A stretch of DNA of 17,157 bases from Streptomyces scopuliridis RB72 (GCF_000718095.1 NZ_JOEI01000047.1:1-17157); one strand, 5' to 3'. Counted from the stretch's first letter, positions 1 to 7,065 are shown. Program-made: numbers and translations. Notes: a model not told the origin generated them from the letters alone.

Positions 1-1783
1 CCACTGCACCTTCGATGTCGATCACGGCGCCGTGCGTCCACGGCCGCACCGCGGAGGCCGGCCGCGGTACCCAGGCGGCCAACGGCACGACCCACAAAGC
101 AGCGACCGCGGCAGCAGCGAGCGGCAGCGCGTTCGTATTCAAGAGCACAGGAAAGACAACACTGACCCCCGACAACATCGTCTCATGGTCCCCAGCCGGA
201 CCGGGATACAACTGCTCCAGCCGCTGCCGCATCCCCTCGGTTTCGTACCACCACCCGGTCCCAATCACCGCGCCCCTGCCGTGCCACCACGCAAACCACT
301 GCGCCAGCGCCAGCCACCCTGCCGCCAAACTCGCCGCCAGAGCCAGACGAATCGTCCGCCCCCGCCAGACCGTGACCCACAACTGGGCAACCTGCGCGGT
401 CCACCAGGTAAAGGCAGGCCCGCCGAGCAAGAACAGCAAGAGCAACGCGTTCCGGCTGGGAAAGAACTGCTCGATCGTGCCATGCCCCATGATCAGCGTA
501 CCGACGCCCACCCCGGTCCCCAGCCACAGCCCCGCCCGCAGACCAGAAGGCGGGCGCCCCCCGGTCAGCACCGCGTGGATCACCGCACGCCAGAGCGTGA
601 TACCGACAACCCCGGCGACCGTTCCCGCCGCGGCCAGAGCCGCCGCCTGCGACGTCAGCGCGCCGATCATCTGCGGGGTGTACGGCTGCAGAGCCAGCGC
701 CAGCTGGGAGTTGATCAAAACGGCAGCGGCCCCGGTCAGAAACATGGGCAGCGCGGGAACCGCATACACCGGGCCAGGATCGGTCAGAGCGCCTCGGCGC
801 AGCTCCCACCTCGGATGAGAGCGCCACAATTCGGCGAACGAAGCAAGCCTGCGCCGCAGCATGCCCTCAGGAGTCGGCGACGCAGGCACATGCCAACCGC
901 GGGAATCCGCACCCCAACGCACCGCGGCACGATCAGCATGGATCTCCCGACTGCGCAGCACGTCCGAGCGCGCCAGGTACACCAGCGCCACAAGGAAGAG
1001 CACCTGCAGAATGCTCCGCGACGGAACCGCCCACAAAGAGTCACCCGACCGCGCCTGGCCGACCAGGTACATGACCACACCCACCAGGTAGGGCGGTGCG
1101 ACCACAAAGAGGAACACTCGCCACAGCGCGACCGTCGCGTAGACGAGAGTGATGTCCCCGTTGCGGACATGGGCGAACTCGTGCAACAGCACTGCCCTAA
1201 AGCCCGCGGCATCACGGCTCCTGAGGGCGAGCAGCCCTCCGTGCAGGCACAGGACAGGCCGGCCGTTACGGCCGAAGAGCACGGCACCGACGGACGACGC
1301 GGCAGGATCGACCACGACGCGCGGCACCCGCGCCAGCCCGGCCACCGCCACAACCTCCTCCAGCACGGCCTGGATACCACGGTCGTGATCGATCGACGCC
1401 AGCGGGACCACCCTGCTGCGCCGTGCCTTCCACACCGGCAACCAGAAGAACAGCGCGACGGCTGCGACGACCAGCAGAGCAAGCCACGAGGCGGGAACCC
1501 ACCACGGCGGCTGGGCATAACGAAGCTGGCAATTCACGTACGCCACCGACTGACTGGAGCGCGTGACCAGCAACTCCAGGTCGGACATGTGGTCGAAATC
1601 CACCCCAGCCGCGAGATTGCAACTGTACGAGTCGGCCTTCGACACCCACCAATACGCCATGTACGTCAGCATCAGAGCGCTGGTCACCAAGACCAGAACC
1701 GCCAGCAGCACGAACCGCACGGTCGTCCCAGCGCCAACCGGACGGCCTCCCGCAGAAGCCGACGACCCCACCGCGGCCGTCAC
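1..1783 (-). CDS. M48-type polytopic membrane zinc metallopeptidase (3' end beyond window)
   Basis: The minus-strand frame is open from a GTG at 1783 to the left edge, about 594 codons, so the C-terminus is missing. The zinc motif HEFAH lies at residues 201-205 in the context LLHEFAHVRNGD, and the third-ligand segment REIHAD supplies Glu280 and Asp284; both are typical of M48 (HtpX/Ste24-like) peptidases. I see a transmembrane stretch at about residues 20-45, a second around 100, and at least six more after the catalytic helix, so the protein is deeply membrane-embedded. The start is supported by GGAG six bases upstream and by the preceding gene ending at 1787, only 3 bases away, which implies one operon and probably translational coupling. 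M48 proteins usually cleave membrane or misfolded proteins or process peptides. The substrate here is unknown. The long C-terminal membrane region is larger than in a plain HtpX. Confidence 0.85.
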   Translation of the reverse strand, partial: MTAAVGSSASAGGRPVGAGTTVRFVLLAVLVLVTSALMLTYMAYWWVSKADSYSCNLAAGVDFDHMSDLELLVTRSSQSVAYVNCQLRYAQPPWWVPASWLALLVVAAVALFFWLPVWKARRSRVVPLASIDHDRGIQAVLEEVVAVAGLARVPRVVVDPAASSVGAVLFGRNGRPVLCLHGGLLALRSRDAAGFRAVLLHEFAHVRNGDITLVYATVALWRVFLFVVAPPYLVGVVMYLVGQARSGDSLWAVPSRSILQVLFLVALVYLARSDVLRSREIHADRAAVRWGADSRGWHVPASPTPEGMLRRRLASFAELWRSHPRWELRRGALTDPGPVYAVPALPMFLTGAAAVLINSQLALALQPYTPQMIGALTSQAAALAAAGTVAGVVGITLWRAVIHAVLTGGRPPSGLRAGLWLGTGVGVGTLIMGHGTIEQFFPSRNALLLLFLLGGPAFTWWTAQVAQLWVTVWRGRTIRLALAASLAAGWLALAQWFAWWHGRGAVIGTGWWYETEGMRQRLEQLYPGPAGDHETMLSGVSVVFPVLLNTNALPLAAAAVAALWVVPLAAWVPRPASAVRPWTHGAVIDIEGAV

Positions 1784-1786
1784 CCG

Positions 1787-2341
1787 CTACTCCGCCGCCG
1801 GGCCGCCGGCTCCGGACGAAGCATCGCCGTTTCTGTGCCCGTCCGCCGACTCGCCCGTCTGCGCCTGCATTGCGGAGAGCGTCAGCCTGGCCACCACCGC
1901 GTCCGCGAGGACTTCCGCGCGCTCACGCTCAAGGCCACGCCTTGTAGCCGCCTCCAGGACTTGGCGATGCACCTCGGCAAGTTGCTCCGGAGCCAGCGAA
2001 GGAACTGTCACCTCAGCACTCCGCCGGCGCAGGATCCGGCGCACCAGCGATCTCGCGCCGACGGTCGCGCCGTCCGCGGCGACGCTCCCGATCTGGCGGG
2101 CCGCCTGGTCCACCACCAGCCACACCACCGGCGTGGCCATCACCGCGATCTCACCGAGACCGAAACCGAGCGGCTCGCGGCGGCCGTTGCCTTTCTGCTT
2201 CAGCAGCCGTACGACAGCCGCGTCATCGAACTGGGCCAGCCCCGCGATCACAGACGACTCCTCCGGAGCAACCTCAGCCACCACGTCGCGCACCACATCG
2301 CGCACCCGCACCGTGCCCTGAACTGACGCCTCAGAACTCAT
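1787..2341 (-). CDS. Hypothetical protein, operon partner of the M48 membrane peptidase
   Basis: This is a 184-residue ORF starting at ATG 2341, with a strong GGGGGGAA ribosome site five bases upstream. I do not recognise a named family. Residues 1-55 are acidic and helical. A hydrophobic patch around 64-80 (IAVMATPVVWLVVDQAA) could associate with membrane. It is followed by a basic stretch ending in RRILRRR near 105, then a helical region (about 115-155, EQLAEVHRQVLEAATRRG), and a Gly/Ala/Ser-rich disordered tail. There is no signal peptide. It is the first gene of a two-gene unit: its stop lies 3 bases before the peptidase GTG. That tight arrangement suggests a shared job, such as regulating, anchoring or being cleaved by the protease, but this is inference only. 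Coding is well supported by codon use and the ribosome site. Confidence 0.8.
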   Translation of the reverse strand: MSSEASVQGTVRVRDVVRDVVAEVAPEESSVIAGLAQFDDAAVVRLLKQKGNGRREPLGFGLGEIAVMATPVVWLVVDQAARQIGSVAADGATVGARSLVRRILRRRSAEVTVPSLAPEQLAEVHRQVLEAATRRGLERERAEVLADAVVARLTLSAMQAQTGESADGHRNGDASSGAGGPAAE

Positions 2342-2422
2342 ACCGATTCCCCCCGTGGCCCATAGTCTCGCCCGTAAACGCTACTGGGAAGAGGCGCACT
2401 GCGGCCGAGCTTTGACTGACAA

Positions 2423-2434
2423 GGGGCGCGCCCC
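2423..2434. repeat. 12-bp perfect palindrome upstream of the protease operon
   Basis: GGGGCGCGCCCC is a perfect 12-bp palindrome about 80 bp upstream of the start of the minus-strand operon. It could be an operator, but short GC palindromes are expected by chance in DNA this GC-rich. The rest of 2342-2549 shows no gene. Confidence 0.25.
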
Positions 2435-2549
2435 AGCGGGCAGAACGACAGAAACCCAGCTTGACCGTCAGGCCAACCTATACATAGGGAGTCCGCTGCC
2501 AGAGTGGGCAGTGTCCTAGTGCACTGCGCCGGAGGTCCGCCGTTGGGTT

Positions 2550-2765
2550 GTGTATGGCTGCTTCTGCGGATGTGCCGGTGCCACGTCGTGCCTGGCCTAC
2601 CAGCGGCCGCGGAACTTCGCCTGCCTCTGTCCGCCCCAGCGGACCAAACTGCTCGTCTACCTCAAGGCCGACCGGAAGCAGATCGACCTCGTCCCTGGCT
2701 TCACTCGGGACGTGACCGGACTCGGCCACCACGGCACCGGCGACACGACAAAGTCGATGGGCTGA
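2550..2765 (+). pseudogene. DUF5655-domain relic
   Basis: The 71-codon frame contains a recognisable core of the DUF5655 domain: a segment reading LAYQRPRNFAC, then KLLVYLKAD, then LVPGFTRDVTGLGHHGTGD. From memory, intact members have an AYR..NFACVEP strand, an LLV(F/Y)LKVDP strand, and a GFTRDV..IGH.GTGDLEVT end. Here the frame is lost immediately after GTGD and stops a few codons later. The upstream part of a usual member (about 80 residues or more) is missing, and the apparent GTG start has no good ribosome site. The domain's function is not established; it often sits at the C-terminus of larger proteins or beside restriction-type nuclease domains. I read this as a decayed fragment, not an active gene. 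Identification is by motif recall, without a search. Confidence 0.6.
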
Positions 2766-2868
2766 TGGCGCGCCGCAGCGTCGCGACGACGTCCATGTCC
2801 GGGAAGGCCGGCGGAATCTCGGTCGTGGCACCCATGGGATCAGTTCGAAGAGTCACCCGCGCTTGCAC

Positions 2869-2896
2869 TGGTCATGCCGTGATCACACCATGACCA
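2869..2896. repeat. 28-bp nested dyad (possible operator or recombination site)
   Basis: Outer arms TGGTCATG (2869-2876) and CATGACCA (2889-2896) are perfect 8-bp inverted repeats. Centred exactly between them is GTGATCAC (2879-2886), itself a perfect palindrome, separated from each arm by 2 bp. In all, 24 of 28 positions obey dyad symmetry. The site stands just before a locally AT-rich stretch (about 2890-2945) in otherwise very GC-rich DNA. It has no run of T after it, so a protein-binding or recombination site is as likely as a terminator. Nearest genes: a DUF5655 relic to the left and a short ORF beginning at 3024 to the right. Confidence 0.55.
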
Positions 2897-3023
2897 TATC
2901 TGTCTCATTTTCACATTTATGTCACCCTGCCTCTCCATATACGGTGCTTCAGGGCTGCATTCCCGGCTGCCCCAGCTCGATGAAAAGTTCACCGGTCAAA
3001 CCCGGGGGAGGAGCATTCCTGGC

Positions 3024-3284
3024 GTGGTCAACGTCCTCAGCAGCGGTATCTGGACGGGTGCCAATGTGGACGCATCGCAGTTCAGCGGTCTGCAAACCAA
3101 GCGCCTCGCTTGGGGCGCTGTCGCGGATGACGTGAAGAGCGCTTACGTCGTCAAGGGTTGCTCCACCCAGGTGGCAGTCGACGGCGTTCCGAGCGTGATT
3201 GGCTCCTTCAAGCACTACAACCGTGTGATCCCCATGCCGCCGTACCCGATGTTCACCGCGGAACTCACCGTCACCGTGGCCTGA
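3024..3284 (+). CDS. Short hypothetical protein (about 86 aa)
   Basis: I chose GTG 3024 because a very strong GGGGGAGGAG tract (3004-3013) lies about ten bases upstream; the frame is open further back to 2919 without a better start. Codons mostly end in G or C, which supports real coding. The protein begins near VNVLSSGIWTGANVDASQF and ends in TAELTVTVA. There is no signal peptide, no transmembrane segment and no motif I recognise. It contains one cysteine and several short alternating hydrophobic stretches suggesting beta strands. It could be an intact small protein or the C-terminal piece of a larger truncated one, since both neighbours are relics. The stop codon runs into a 16-bp perfect palindrome. 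Confidence 0.45.
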   Translation: MVNVLSSGIWTGANVDASQFSGLQTKRLAWGAVADDVKSAYVVKGCSTQVAVDGVPSVIGSFKHYNRVIPMPPYPMFTAELTVTVA

Positions 3285-3298
3285 CAGCCCGGGCTGTC
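3283..3298 (+). terminator. 16-bp perfect palindrome at the end of the short ORF
   Basis: GACAGCCCGGGCTGTC is fully self-complementary and begins inside the TGA stop codon of the upstream ORF. It could form a hairpin in RNA, though with a very short loop and no T tract. Terminators without a U tract are common in actinobacteria. It may instead be a DNA-binding site. Confidence 0.4.
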
Positions 3299-3308
3299 GG
3301 CGGGTGCG

Positions 3309-3448
3309 ATGGCCGTGGAATACGAACGCCTCGTGGCCGAACTGGCCGAGCGCCGCCGTGCCGGATGCGACGGTGTGATGACCTGTCAGGAGATGACCGG
3401 TGCACCGGTCTGGAGCCGGTCCCGGCACGGATTGAGCTTGTTCCTTAA
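3309..3448 (+). pseudogene. Frameshifted helix-turn-helix-like relic
   Basis: One frame from ATG 3309 reads MAVEYERLVAELAERRRAG. About 20 codons later the adjacent frame reads GLEPVPARIE. From memory these two pieces belong together in small Streptomyces proteins with a pattern like ERLVAELAERR.AG...MTRALGLEPVPAR.EG.RSKAKRL, often found near mobile elements. A shift between frames and loss of everything after ARIE indicate a dead fragment. It converges with, and runs into, the 3' end of the transposase relic on the other strand. Confidence 0.45.
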
Positions 3449-3785
3449 CCTTCGACCGTTGTAGGGCGACGAGCGTCTTCTCGCGGCGGACGGTTTTGCC
3501 CACGTCGTAGCGGGGTGCCCGGCGCCTGTTCCTGATCCCGGGTGGTCGTCCGGGGCCGGGCAAGTGGGGTTTCGGTGCTCTGGCGGAGCAGGGCATGTGC
3601 TGGCGGAGGTTCCGAAACGTCCGGCGGACCCGGGTCGGAGTGAGCCGGCTCGCTGCGGCCGGTTTCTCCCAGGGATGCCGCAGATCTTGGGCGAGCGGAC
3701 GGGCGAGCCTGAGCTGGGTATAGGCGGCGACGATCAGCCAGGTCCACCGGTCGGCCGCCTTCGAGACCTCGCTGCGGCTGGGCCG
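3430..3785 (-). pseudogene. C-terminal fragment of a transposase
   Basis: The minus-strand frame reads KAADRWTWLIVAAYTQLRLA, then RHPWEKPAAASRLTPTRVRR, then RAPKPHLPGPGRPPG, then RRAPRYDVGKTVRREKT. I recognise this as the C-terminus of a DDE transposase frequent in Streptomyces (from memory, the NF041680 group). Its TWL.IAA..QLRLAR and HPWEKP segments are distinctive, and the basic tail is usual. The N-terminal two thirds, including most of the catalytic core, are absent: a TGA at 3786-3788 closes the frame on its 5' side. On the 3' side the frame reads past the expected end into unrelated DNA as far as 2949, so the right end of the insertion sequence is also lost. No terminal repeats or target duplication were found. 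Bounds are approximate. Confidence 0.75.
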
Positions 3786-4154
3786 TCACCGCTGGACCAC
3801 CGAACGCACCATGGCCTGGCTCGCCGGCTGCCGCCGCCTCCACCGCGGGGGTGGGCGGAGCGGTCGGCAGGGCGGGCATGGGGGCCAGGGGCGTGGCCCG
3901 TGCGGTTGCCGCTTCATCCGGCCCGGGGCCGGTCCCGGCTGTGCCCTGTCCAAGGTGCCCGTGAGCTGCCGCCGCTCCTCCGGCCCGGCCCCGAGGGCGT
4001 CCGCCAGCAGGTTCAGCGTCTTCAGCCGGTGGTCGGTGGACTTACCTGTCTCCAGTCTGCGAATGGCGCGCACACTCACCGTAGACCGCTCCGCCAACTG
4101 CTCCTGCGTGAGGCGGGTTCGCTTGCGCAACTGGCGTAACAGCTCGTCCGTCAA
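3786..4154 (-). CDS. XRE-family HTH regulator, truncated N-terminal part
   Basis: I start it at TTG 4154, because GTGGGAG lies about six bases upstream and no ATG or GTG in frame is better placed. Residues 4-60 form a classic XRE helix-turn-helix: LLRQLRKRTRLTQEQLAERS, then VSVRAIRRLETGKS, then LNLLADALGAGPEERRQL. In Streptomyces this N-terminus usually heads large STAND/NB-ARC-type regulators or similar multi-domain proteins. After about residue 75 the sequence turns into low-complexity Pro/Arg-rich residues and ends at a TGA abutting the transposase relic, which continues in the same frame beyond that stop. So the gene has probably lost its effector part, perhaps by the insertion. It is divergent from the exported hydrolase operon, with 157 bp between starts. 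It may still bind DNA there. Confidence 0.65.
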   Translation of the reverse strand: MTDELLRQLRKRTRLTQEQLAERSTVSVRAIRRLETGKSTDHRLKTLNLLADALGAGPEERRQLTGTLDRAQPGPAPGRMKRQPHGPRPWPPCPPCRPLRPPPRWRRRQPASQAMVRSVVQR

Positions 4155-4203
4155 TCCGGGCTCCCACCTCGCACGAGTACAGCACCCCCGAGTGTGGCGT
4201 GAC

Positions 4204-4225
4204 GACCGGTCACATATGGCCGGTC
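4204..4225. promoter_or_regulatory. Imperfect inverted repeat between HTH gene and hydrolase operon
   Basis: GACCGGTC and GGCCGGTC flank the six-base spacer ACATAT; seven of eight arm positions pair. The site lies in the 157-bp divergent region, about 50 bp from the HTH start and 86 bp from the esterase start, where an autoregulatory operator would be expected. Which protein binds it, if any, is inference. Confidence 0.35.
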
Positions 4226-4311
4226 TCCTGGCCTGTTCCCTGAGCTGTGCAAACGCCATCGTTGTCGAGCCGGCGGCCTCGCCGGTCACGTCACACGAAG
4301 GAGACGCCAGG

Positions 4312-5403
4312 ATGAGATCCATACTGCCTCGCTGCCTTCGCGCCACAGGCGCGGTACTCGCGGCCCTGGCGCTGGCCGCTCTCACCGGGCCGGTCGCCCA
4401 GGCGGACGCACCCGCGATCCCCGACTTCACCGACGGCTTCGGCCTGACACAGGTCGCCGATGCGACCGAGGTGCACTCAAGCACCGACTTCACGATCACC
4501 GTGACCACACCGCAGGTGTCCGGCCCGCACAAGATCCGCGTCTTCCTGCCCCGCGGATACGCCGCTGACCCGGACAAGCGCTGGCCCGTGACGTACTTCT
4601 TGCACGGAGGCGGCGGCAGCGTGGACGACGCGGCTGCCGCCCCCGCCCTGCGCTCCGACGAGATGATCACCGTCGTCCCGGACGGCGGCCTCAAGGGCTG
4701 GTACGCCGACTGGCTGATGCAGAAGACCGCAGTGGGAGCGGCCAATTGGGAGACCTTCCACCTTGAGCAGGTCGTCCCCTTCATCGACGCCAACCTGCGC
4801 ACCATTCCCGACCGCGCGCACCGGGCAGTCGCCGGTCTGTCCATGGGCGGCTCCGGCGCGCTGCACTACGCCCAGGCCCGCCCCGACCTGTTCGGCCACA
4901 CCGCCTCGCTGTCCGGCGGGATCGACTTCGGCATGGCAGCGATCCGCGCGGCCGTCCTGGCCACGGAGCTCAACCTCACGGGCGCCTGGTGCGCGGTGAG
5001 CAACTCCTCCAGCTCCTCCGGCACCGGTAAGTGCACCGGCTACGGCCCGTACGTCGACAGCGACGCCATCTTCGGCTCCCCGTATCCGATCCTAGGCGCC
5101 GACCGCATCTGGAACGCCTACGATCCCGCAGCTCCGGCCAGCCTGTCCAAGCTCGCCGAGACGAAGGTCACGCTCTATACCGGCGATCAGGGCGTGATCG
5201 ACGCCAACACCGCGACGGCCGCCGACACCGTTGAGGCCCGTCTGGACCAGCTCGGCATCCCCGGTCGCCTCGTCAACTACGGCAACGGGGCATCTCTCTC
5301 CCCCAGTTGCGACGGCGGCCACAACTACGGCTGCTGGGCCCCCGCGTTCGCCGACTACATCCCGCGCCTGGAAGCCGCCTTCGCGGCGGCCGCGACGAAC
5401 TGA
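4312..5403 (+). CDS. Exported esterase-family alpha/beta hydrolase (PF00756 type)
   Basis: The protein has 363 residues from ATG 4312, with AAGGAG eight to nine bases upstream; the frame is open far upstream but only this start gives a signal peptide. Residues 1-32 are a Sec signal (basic start, Leu/Ala-rich core, AQA-DA cleavage). The hydrolase fold follows: RVFLPRGY near 76, a YFLHGGGG oxyanion-loop region near 95-102, the nucleophile elbow GLSMGG with Ser177, a likely acid in TGDQGVID (Asp292 or nearby), and His337 in DGGHNYGCW. This matches the esterase D/antigen 85-like family, which acts on acyl esters of carbohydrates, lipids or polyketides. Cys333 and Cys341 flank the histidine and might form a disulfide. 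The exact substrate cannot be told. It is cotranscribed with the beta-lactamase-like gene 33 bases downstream. Confidence 0.88.
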   Translation: MRSILPRCLRATGAVLAALALAALTGPVAQADAPAIPDFTDGFGLTQVADATEVHSSTDFTITVTTPQVSGPHKIRVFLPRGYAADPDKRWPVTYFLHGGGGSVDDAAAAPALRSDEMITVVPDGGLKGWYADWLMQKTAVGAANWETFHLEQVVPFIDANLRTIPDRAHRAVAGLSMGGSGALHYAQARPDLFGHTASLSGGIDFGMAAIRAAVLATELNLTGAWCAVSNSSSSSGTGKCTGYGPYVDSDAIFGSPYPILGADRIWNAYDPAAPASLSKLAETKVTLYTGDQGVIDANTATAADTVEARLDQLGIPGRLVNYGNGASLSPSCDGGHNYGCWAPAFADYIPRLEAAFAAAATN

Positions 5404-5436
5404 CAACGCAACGACCTTCACCGAGGAGTAGACACC

Positions 5437-6600
5437 ATGACGATCAAACGGAACAGGACGAAACTCTCCGCCGTCATCGGCGCCGTGTGCGCGACGATGC
5501 TCACGCTGTCGGGCCCGGCGGCGCATGCCCAGACGGCCGAGGACGACCACTCCGCCACGCTCGCGGCGCTCACGGCATTCCAGGCAGACGCGGGCCCGGG
5601 CGCCGCGATCCACGCCGGGGACAGCGTTGAATCCTGGACGCTGTCCGCCGGAACGGGCACCATCAATACCGACCGACCCATCCAGTCGGACGAGCACTTC
5701 CGCATCGGCAGCCAGACCAAGACCTTCACCGCGGCGGTGGTGCTGCAACTGGTCGACGAGGGCAAGGTCTCGCTGGACGCGCCCATTGCGGACTACCTGC
5801 CCGGTGTCGTCACCGGCAACGGCTACGACGGCACCCGCATCACCGTGCGCCACCTGCTCCAACACACCAGCGGCCTTGCGGCATACAACCCGGATCCGAT
5901 CATCGTGACGCCAAAACCCAACCCGGACGGTACGTACGACCTGGCTGAGTCGGTGCGCAAGGGACTGAGTCGTGCACCGGTCTCCGCTCCCGGCGCCAGC
6001 TTCACGTACTCCAACAACAACTATCTTGTCCTCGGCATGCTCGTCGAGAAGGTGACGACGAAGCCGGTGCACGAGGCCATCACCAGCCGGGTCATCGAAC
6101 CGCTCGGCCTGAGCCGAACCGTCTTCCCCGCCCCCGGCGACCGCGCGCTGCCCATCCCGGCCGTCAACGGCTACCACGGCGTACGGGTCGGAGGCTTCTA
6201 CTTCTGGACCCCGGCCCTCACCTACGACCCGTCCCTGTTCAGCAGCATGGGGGCGATGATCTCGACGCTGGAGGACCTCACTTCCTTCTATCAGGCGCTG
6301 ACCGCGGGCAAGGTCGTCTCAGCCGCGAGCCTGGCCGAGATGCAGAAGGTGTGGGAGGCCGAACCCGGCACCGGCGGCGGCGTCGGGCTTGGCCTCGGCA
6401 AGTACAAGCTGTCTTGCGACACCGTGGCCTGGGGCCACAACGGCGGGGTGCCCGGCTACTTTTCGCAGACCCTGGTCACCCAGGACGGCCGGCACGCGTC
6501 CGTCGTGACCAACGTGCTGTCCCAGCTCAACAGGCCGGACGGCAAGCTCCTCGAACTCCTGGACACGGCTCTGTGCGAGGACGTGTCAAAGCGCTCCTGA
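5437..6600 (+). CDS. Exported serine hydrolase, class C beta-lactamase / DD-carboxypeptidase-like
   Basis: The protein has 387 residues from ATG 5437 with GAGGAG eight bases upstream. A Sec signal ends around AHA-QT (residues 29-32). The three signature motifs of the beta-lactamase/transpeptidase-like superfamily (PF00144) are present: Ser-x-x-Lys as SQTK (92-95) in FRIGSQTKTFTA, Tyr-x-Asn as YSN (191-193), and HNGG (334-337) in place of KTG. LLQHTSGL near 140-147 is also typical. Members include D-alanyl-D-alanine carboxypeptidases, D-aminopeptidases and esterases such as EstB; true beta-lactamase activity is uncommon in this group. It is second in an operon with the esterase-family hydrolase, so both enzymes are exported together, possibly for cell-wall or ester-substrate processing. 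A strong hairpin follows the stop. Confidence 0.9.
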   Translation: MTIKRNRTKLSAVIGAVCATMLTLSGPAAHAQTAEDDHSATLAALTAFQADAGPGAAIHAGDSVESWTLSAGTGTINTDRPIQSDEHFRIGSQTKTFTAAVVLQLVDEGKVSLDAPIADYLPGVVTGNGYDGTRITVRHLLQHTSGLAAYNPDPIIVTPKPNPDGTYDLAESVRKGLSRAPVSAPGASFTYSNNNYLVLGMLVEKVTTKPVHEAITSRVIEPLGLSRTVFPAPGDRALPIPAVNGYHGVRVGGFYFWTPALTYDPSLFSSMGAMISTLEDLTSFYQALTAGKVVSAASLAEMQKVWEAEPGTGGGVGLGLGKYKLSCDTVAWGHNGGVPGYFSQTLVTQDGRHASVVTNVLSQLNRPDGKLLELLDTALCEDVSKRS

Positions 6601-6626
6601 CTCCGCGTCCGCCCTTGCAGGACAGT

Positions 6627-6667
6627 GGACGCCCCGCGAGCTCCGTTGGCGAGTTCGCGGGGCGTCC
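6627..6667 (+). terminator. Strong hairpin terminator after the exported hydrolase operon
   Basis: Arms GGACGCCCCGCGA and TCGCGGGGCGTCC are perfectly complementary over 13 bp. The stem extends through a G-U pair and CTC/GAG to a seven-base loop. It starts 27 bases after the stop. There is no T tract, as is common in Streptomyces. It is the clearest terminator in the window and supports reading the two hydrolases as one transcript. Confidence 0.85.
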
Positions 6668-7065
6668 GCGTGCCATGCGGGCGTCGGTCAGCTGCGCGCG
6701 CTCGCCGGCTGGTCATTCGTGGCCGGTCCTCGGCGGCCGGTCCCGCGAGCCGCAGGCCCCGCTGCTCGTGCCGGCTTCCGCTGGCATCCCGACGCAGGTG
6801 GTTGACGCGCGCCATCTCGGGGCCGTGGAATTCTGTCCTCCGGATGAACGTGCGTTCGTTTGGATTGAAACGCGCGTTTGTTGACGCGTGGGGGTTCCAA
6901 AGATGAACGTCGGCCGACACGTGGTGAACAGCACACGCACTTCCGCAGCCCGGCCGTCAAGGACAGCGGTGATCCGCCGCGGACAACCAGGGCGTTCGCC
7001 TCCATCCGACGCTTGGCCTCCAGTGCGCTGCAAGGCCAAGCCCCGAGCGCGCCGAGCACCGAGCC
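6668..7065. other. Intergenic stretch without a convincing gene
   Basis: No frame on either strand shows a recognisable protein or a ribosome site with good coding character. Apart from the palindrome pair at 6846-6879, there are two TTGACGCG repeats (starting near 6803 and 6881) that could be -35 elements, but no clear matching -10. It resembles decayed DNA. Confidence 0.5.
6846..6879. promoter_or_regulatory. Two related palindromes 22 bp apart (putative tandem operator)
   Basis: GAACGTGCGTTC (6846-6857, 10 of 12 symmetric) and AAACGCGCGTTT (6868-6879, perfect) share the pattern RAACGYGCGTTY. Their centres are 22 bp apart, about two helical turns, so two dimers could bind the same DNA face. 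No intact gene starts immediately downstream; the nearest ORF begins at 7066. Confidence 0.45.

Noticed and set aside
32..2326. A 764-codon plus-strand open frame
   Set aside because: It is antisense to the M48 peptidase and its partner, has Arg/His/Pro-rich composition typical of out-of-frame GC-rich DNA, and no recognisable domain.
2949..3596. A 215-codon minus-strand frame
   Set aside because: Only its first 50 codons are transposase; the rest is read-through of unrelated DNA and antisense to the ORF at 3024.
3786..4844. A 352-codon minus-strand frame containing the HTH
   Set aside because: The part upstream of 4154 is antisense to the exported esterase; only the segment after TTG 4154 has a ribosome site and a domain.
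5092..6177. A 361-codon minus-strand frame
   Set aside because: It is antisense to the two exported hydrolases, whose catalytic motifs and signals are complete in the plus frames.
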